A DNA stretch of 8,418 nt from Bdellovibrionales bacterium (lineage in GTDB: Bacteria > Bdellovibrionota > Bdellovibrionia > Bdellovibrionales > UBA1609): positions 1 to 8,418 of the forward strand of contig JAPKGD010000055.1 of the NCBI GenBank assembly GCA_026648125.1, written 5' to 3'. Each line of letters opens with the position of its first letter. The first letter of the stretch is position 1. The position numbers were made by a program, and so were the translations under genes. The notes under the pieces were generated by a model. That model was not told the DNA's origin. It saw only the letters and a list, made by a program, of their open reading frames with translations, and did not search any database. Of this stretch, positions 6,017-8,418 are shown in pieces.

Positions 6017-6529
6017 ATGAAGGGACGAAGCCCTGGGCGAATTCGCACACGAGATCTTGTCGATAAAATCGAGAAGATCACCAAGGAGCGAATGGCAAAG
6101 GCAAAGGTTGTTGACCTCAAGCATTTTCGTCGCGGTGAAAGTAAAGACACCCCGTATACGTTGCTACTGATTGAGGACGATGAGACTGTGCGCTCGGCCA
6201 TGAAGCGTATTTTCGAGGGTGAAGGATATAAAGTCATTGCGGCCAGTGATGGCACCCACCTCAGTCAGGTTTTGGATGACGAACCCATCGACCTCATACT
6301 TCTCGACGTGGGATTACCTTGGATCAACGGCTTTGAACTTGCCGAACTTATGAAGAGTCACCACGATCTAAAGAACATCCCGCTCATCTTTGTCTCGGGA
6401 CGAACTGGCGATGATGACGTCAAACAGGGATTTAAAGTGGGAGCTGATGATTTCATCAAAAAGCCCTTCGACATTGAAAAATTAAAGAAGACCGTGGATA
6501 CGCTTTTAAGGCTCGCACACGAACCCTAG
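6017..6529 (+). CDS. Receiver-domain response regulator with a basic N-terminal extension
   Basis: This 170-residue protein is a single phosphorylation (receiver) domain without a DNA-binding or enzyme output domain. The acidic pocket is E53/D54 (LLIEDDETVR), the phosphoacceptor D97 (LILLDVGLP), the switch Ser S127 (FVSGR) and the conserved Lys K149 (IKKPF). All are present, so it should be phosphorylated by a histidine kinase, none of which is encoded here. Residues 1-47 are an unusual extension rich in Arg and Lys, partly helical-looking (about 12-30), with VVDLKHFRRGE at 31-41. It might be a docking or nucleic-acid-contacting segment, which is inference. It follows trxB by 23 bp and is probably in the same operon, so it could tie signalling to redox state. 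A shorter form from ATG 6092 (145 residues) is possible. Confidence 0.9.
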   Translation: MKGRSPGRIRTRDLVDKIEKITKERMAKAKVVDLKHFRRGESKDTPYTLLLIEDDETVRSAMKRIFEGEGYKVIAASDGTHLSQVLDDEPIDLILLDVGLPWINGFELAELMKSHHDLKNIPLIFVSGRTGDDDVKQGFKVGADDFIKKPFDIEKLKKTVDTLLRLAHEP

Positions 6530-6538
6530 ATGAATGGA

Positions 6539-6559
6539 GCGACCACTTCTATTGGTCGC
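6539..6559. terminator. Hairpin between the converging regulator and ABC genes
   Basis: GCGACCA (6539-6545) and TGGTCGC (6553-6559) form a perfect 7-bp stem with a 7-nt loop. It sits in the 45-bp gap between the two converging stops, so it can act on both transcripts. Neither side has a good U-tract, so it may be a weak bidirectional terminator or a 3'-end stabiliser. Confidence 0.45.
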
Positions 6560-6574
6560 CCGTAAAATATCTGA

Positions 6575-8296
6575 CTAGTGGTGAGCGTGAGGGATTCCCT
6601 TGGGAATCGCACTCAGGAGTTTCTTGGTATAGTCGTGCTGGGGATTTTCGTAGATGCTAATCGCGTCGTTATATTCGACCACTTTGCCGTTATACATGAC
6701 CGCAATTTCATCAGAAATAAATTTAACCACGGCAAGATCGTGAGAGATGAATACGTAAGTAAGATTGTATTCCTCTTGAAGATCCAGAAGTAGATTAAGA
6801 ATTTGTGCTTGAATGGAAACGTCCAGTGCCGAAACAGACTCATCACAAATGATAAATTCAGGTTTAACGGCGAGAGCCCGAGCGATGCAAACTCGCTGAC
6901 GTTGACCACCTGAAAATTCGTGTGGGTAACGATTCAGCATGTGTGGCTCTAAACCAACCCGTTTCATCAGCTGGGCGGCCATTTCAAGACGCTCACTTTT
7001 ACTGCCTCCCAAATTATGAATGACCATTGGCTCCATCAAAGCAGCGCCAATAGTTAAACGAGGATTCAGCGAGGCATAAGGGTCTTGAAAAATGATCTGC
7101 ATCTTTCGACGCATATTTCGTAATGCTTCCCGATCCAGCTGAGTGATGTCTGTTCCGTTATAATTAATTGCTCCTTCGGTGGGCTCAACCAATCGAAGAA
7201 TGGTTCGGCCCAAGGTTGTCTTGCCACAGCCTGATTCTCCAACCAGGCCTAGGGTTCGACCTTTTCTTACTTTAAGGGTTACATCATCAACAGCTTTGAC
7301 ATAAGACTTAACCCCACCAAAGAAAGTCTTTTTGAGAGGAAAGTACTTCTTTAGGTTCTTCACTTCGAGCACTACGGGGTTGCTCTGTTCGCTAAATACC
7401 CGAGCGACTTTAGCTTTCTTGAGGCTGGCCATATCAAATGGCTTTTCTCTTCCATCTTCGGTCATAAAATCACTGACCATAGGAAGTCGGTGAGGATTTC
7501 GATCTAAAGCAGGCCGGCAGGCCAGCAAGCCGCGTGTGTAAGGGTGTTTCGGCTGAGCAAATATGGCTTCGGTTTTGCCGGTCTCTACGATGTCTCCTTT
7601 GTACATCACCACGACTTCATCGGCGATATCTGCAATGACTCCCAAATCGTGAGTGATGAAGAGGATGCTCATTTTGTATTTTTTCTGTAGCTCCGCGAGA
7701 AGGTCCAAAATCTGCTTTTGAATGGTCACATCCAAAGCCGTTGTGGGCTCATCCGCGATCAAGAGCTCGGGTTCGCACGCAATGGCCATCGCGATCATTA
7801 CTCTTTGGCGTTGCCCGCCAGAAAGTTCATGGGGGTAGGACTTAATTCGTTCAGCCGGATTTGGAATCCCAACCTGGCTGAGGAGGTCCTCGGCCTTTGC
7901 CATGGCGGCCTTTTTATCAAGGCTTTGATGTAACATAAGAGTTTCGCAGATCTGGTCGCCCACGGTGAAAACCGGGTTCAAACTTGTCATTGGCTCCTGG
8001 AAAATCATCGAAATTCGATTGCCGCGAACTTTGCGCATTTCTGATTCGTTCAAGTCGAGGAGATTTTTGCCATCAAAATGAATTTTCCCCGATGTGATTC
8101 GACCCGGGGGATTGGGAATGAGTCGCATAATCGCGAGTGAGCTTACGCTCTTTCCCGAGCCCGACTCACCCACTAAGCCAACGGTTTGGCCCTTAGGGAT
8201 GGCAAAGGAGATGTTTTTAACAGCATTAACAACACCTTCATCAGTTTTGAATTCAACGGATAGATTTTCGATTCGAATGAGATCTTGATTGCTCAT
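6575..8296 (-). CDS. Fused double ATP-binding subunit of a dipeptide/oligopeptide ABC importer
   Basis: This 573-residue protein joins two ABC ATPases (DppD-like then DppF-like) in one chain, as in YejF and GsiA. It would power peptide or related solute import from the inner face of the inner membrane. Domain 1 has Walker A GESGSGKS (43-50), Q-loop Q100, signature LSGGQ (158-162), Walker B LLIADEP (178-184) and H-loop H216. It is followed by the oligopeptide-type tail QPKHPYTRGLL (248-258). Domain 2 has GESGCGKT (353-360), Q404, FSGGQ (461-465), FIICDES (481-487) and H519. Ser replaces the usual Pro after the catalytic Glu in domain 2. The tail NPQHDYTKKLL is followed by PHAHH. ATG 8296 has GAGG 9 nt upstream. 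A GTG at 8311 would overlap the permease stop as GTGA but lacks a ribosome site. It is downstream of a permease gene in the same operon. Confidence 0.95.
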   Translation of the reverse strand: MSNQDLIRIENLSVEFKTDEGVVNAVKNISFAIPKGQTVGLVGESGSGKSVSSLAIMRLIPNPPGRITSGKIHFDGKNLLDLNESEMRKVRGNRISMIFQEPMTSLNPVFTVGDQICETLMLHQSLDKKAAMAKAEDLLSQVGIPNPAERIKSYPHELSGGQRQRVMIAMAIACEPELLIADEPTTALDVTIQKQILDLLAELQKKYKMSILFITHDLGVIADIADEVVVMYKGDIVETGKTEAIFAQPKHPYTRGLLACRPALDRNPHRLPMVSDFMTEDGREKPFDMASLKKAKVARVFSEQSNPVVLEVKNLKKYFPLKKTFFGGVKSYVKAVDDVTLKVRKGRTLGLVGESGCGKTTLGRTILRLVEPTEGAINYNGTDITQLDREALRNMRRKMQIIFQDPYASLNPRLTIGAALMEPMVIHNLGGSKSERLEMAAQLMKRVGLEPHMLNRYPHEFSGGQRQRVCIARALAVKPEFIICDESVSALDVSIQAQILNLLLDLQEEYNLTYVFISHDLAVVKFISDEIAVMYNGKVVEYNDAISIYENPQHDYTKKLLSAIPKGIPHAHH

Positions 8297-8307
8297 GCCC
8301 CCGAGCC

Positions 8308-8418
8308 TCACTTGTTTTTAAGCTTGGGATCCAGAGCGTCCCGAAGCGCATCGTTAAAAAGAATCAATGACAACACCAAAAAGAACATAAAGCCAGTAGC
8401 GGCTCCGAGGCCCCACCA
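8308..8418 (-). CDS. DppC/OppC-type ABC transporter permease, C-terminal 36 codons only
   Basis: The frame enters from the right edge and ends at TGA (8308-8310). The 36 visible residues hold a hydrophobic segment (FMFFLVLSLILF, residues 10-21) followed by NDALRDALDPKLKNK. A last membrane helix followed by a short charged tail with L-R-D-A-L-D-P-K-L is the usual end of peptide-transporter inner-membrane permeases of the DppC/OppC type. It lies 11 bp before the fused ATPase start, so the two should be co-transcribed and form one transporter. The second permease and the binding protein are presumably further right, outside the window. Confidence 0.85.
   Translation of the reverse strand, partial: WWGLGAATGFMFFLVLSLILFNDALRDALDPKLKNK

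Noticed and set aside
5604..6050. 148-aa minus-strand frame opposite trxB
   Set aside because: It is antisense to the conserved NADPH and FAD parts of TrxB, and its sequence looks like a shadow.
6613..6909. 98-aa minus-strand frame with hydrophobic stretches
   Set aside because: It is a different frame of the second ATPase domain, where Walker B and the H-loop are encoded; the hydrophobicity is a frame artefact.

Overview
The window looks like ordinary chromosomal DNA from a Gram-negative bacterium. Pointers are a lipobox lipoprotein, a Tat-exported high-potential iron-sulfur protein (HiPIP), a periplasmic-type gamma-glutamyltransferase and an inner-membrane dipeptide/oligopeptide ABC importer. 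The overall style recalls Bdellovibrionota or other delta-like proteobacteria. That placement is inference from family resemblance only and was not tested. There is no phage, transposon, CRISPR, tRNA or rRNA.

Layout, left to right: ggt (minus strand, 3' end off the left edge) is divergent from trmB (plus). trmB is tail-to-tail with a large orphan lipoprotein gene (minus). The lipoprotein is divergent from a HiPIP gene (plus), which is tail-to-tail, with a 4 bp gap, with a [2Fe-2S] ferredoxin gene (minus). The ferredoxin is divergent, with a 21 bp gap, from a likely operon on the plus strand: a short-chain dehydrogenase, thioredoxin reductase trxB, and a receiver-only response regulator with a basic N-terminal extension. 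This operon meets tail-to-tail a minus-strand peptide-transporter operon entering from the right edge. That operon has the last 36 codons of a DppC/OppC-type permease, then a fused double-ATPase subunit. Genes fill nearly all the DNA; the longest non-coding stretches are about 134 bp (3479-3612) and 112 bp (1330-1441).

Functionally the centre is redox-flavoured: two Fe-S electron carriers, a probable NADP(H) oxidoreductase and an NADPH-dependent disulfide reductase. The two Fe-S genes are on opposite strands and separate from the SDR-trxB-regulator unit, so a shared pathway is only a suggestion. Glutathione or peptide handling (Ggt and the peptide importer) flanks this at both ends.

I see no obvious new multi-gene system. 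The points most worth a second look are: (1) hairpins at all three tail-to-tail junctions, the clearest (11 bp stem) built into the 3' coding end of the ferredoxin gene; (2) a TrmB with two substitutions in its DPW..K.RHxKRR motif and a possibly leaderless start; (3) a receiver protein with a 47-residue basic extension and two plausible starts; (4) an unrecognised 442-aa lipoprotein with six extra cysteines and an inverted repeat just upstream of its RBS.
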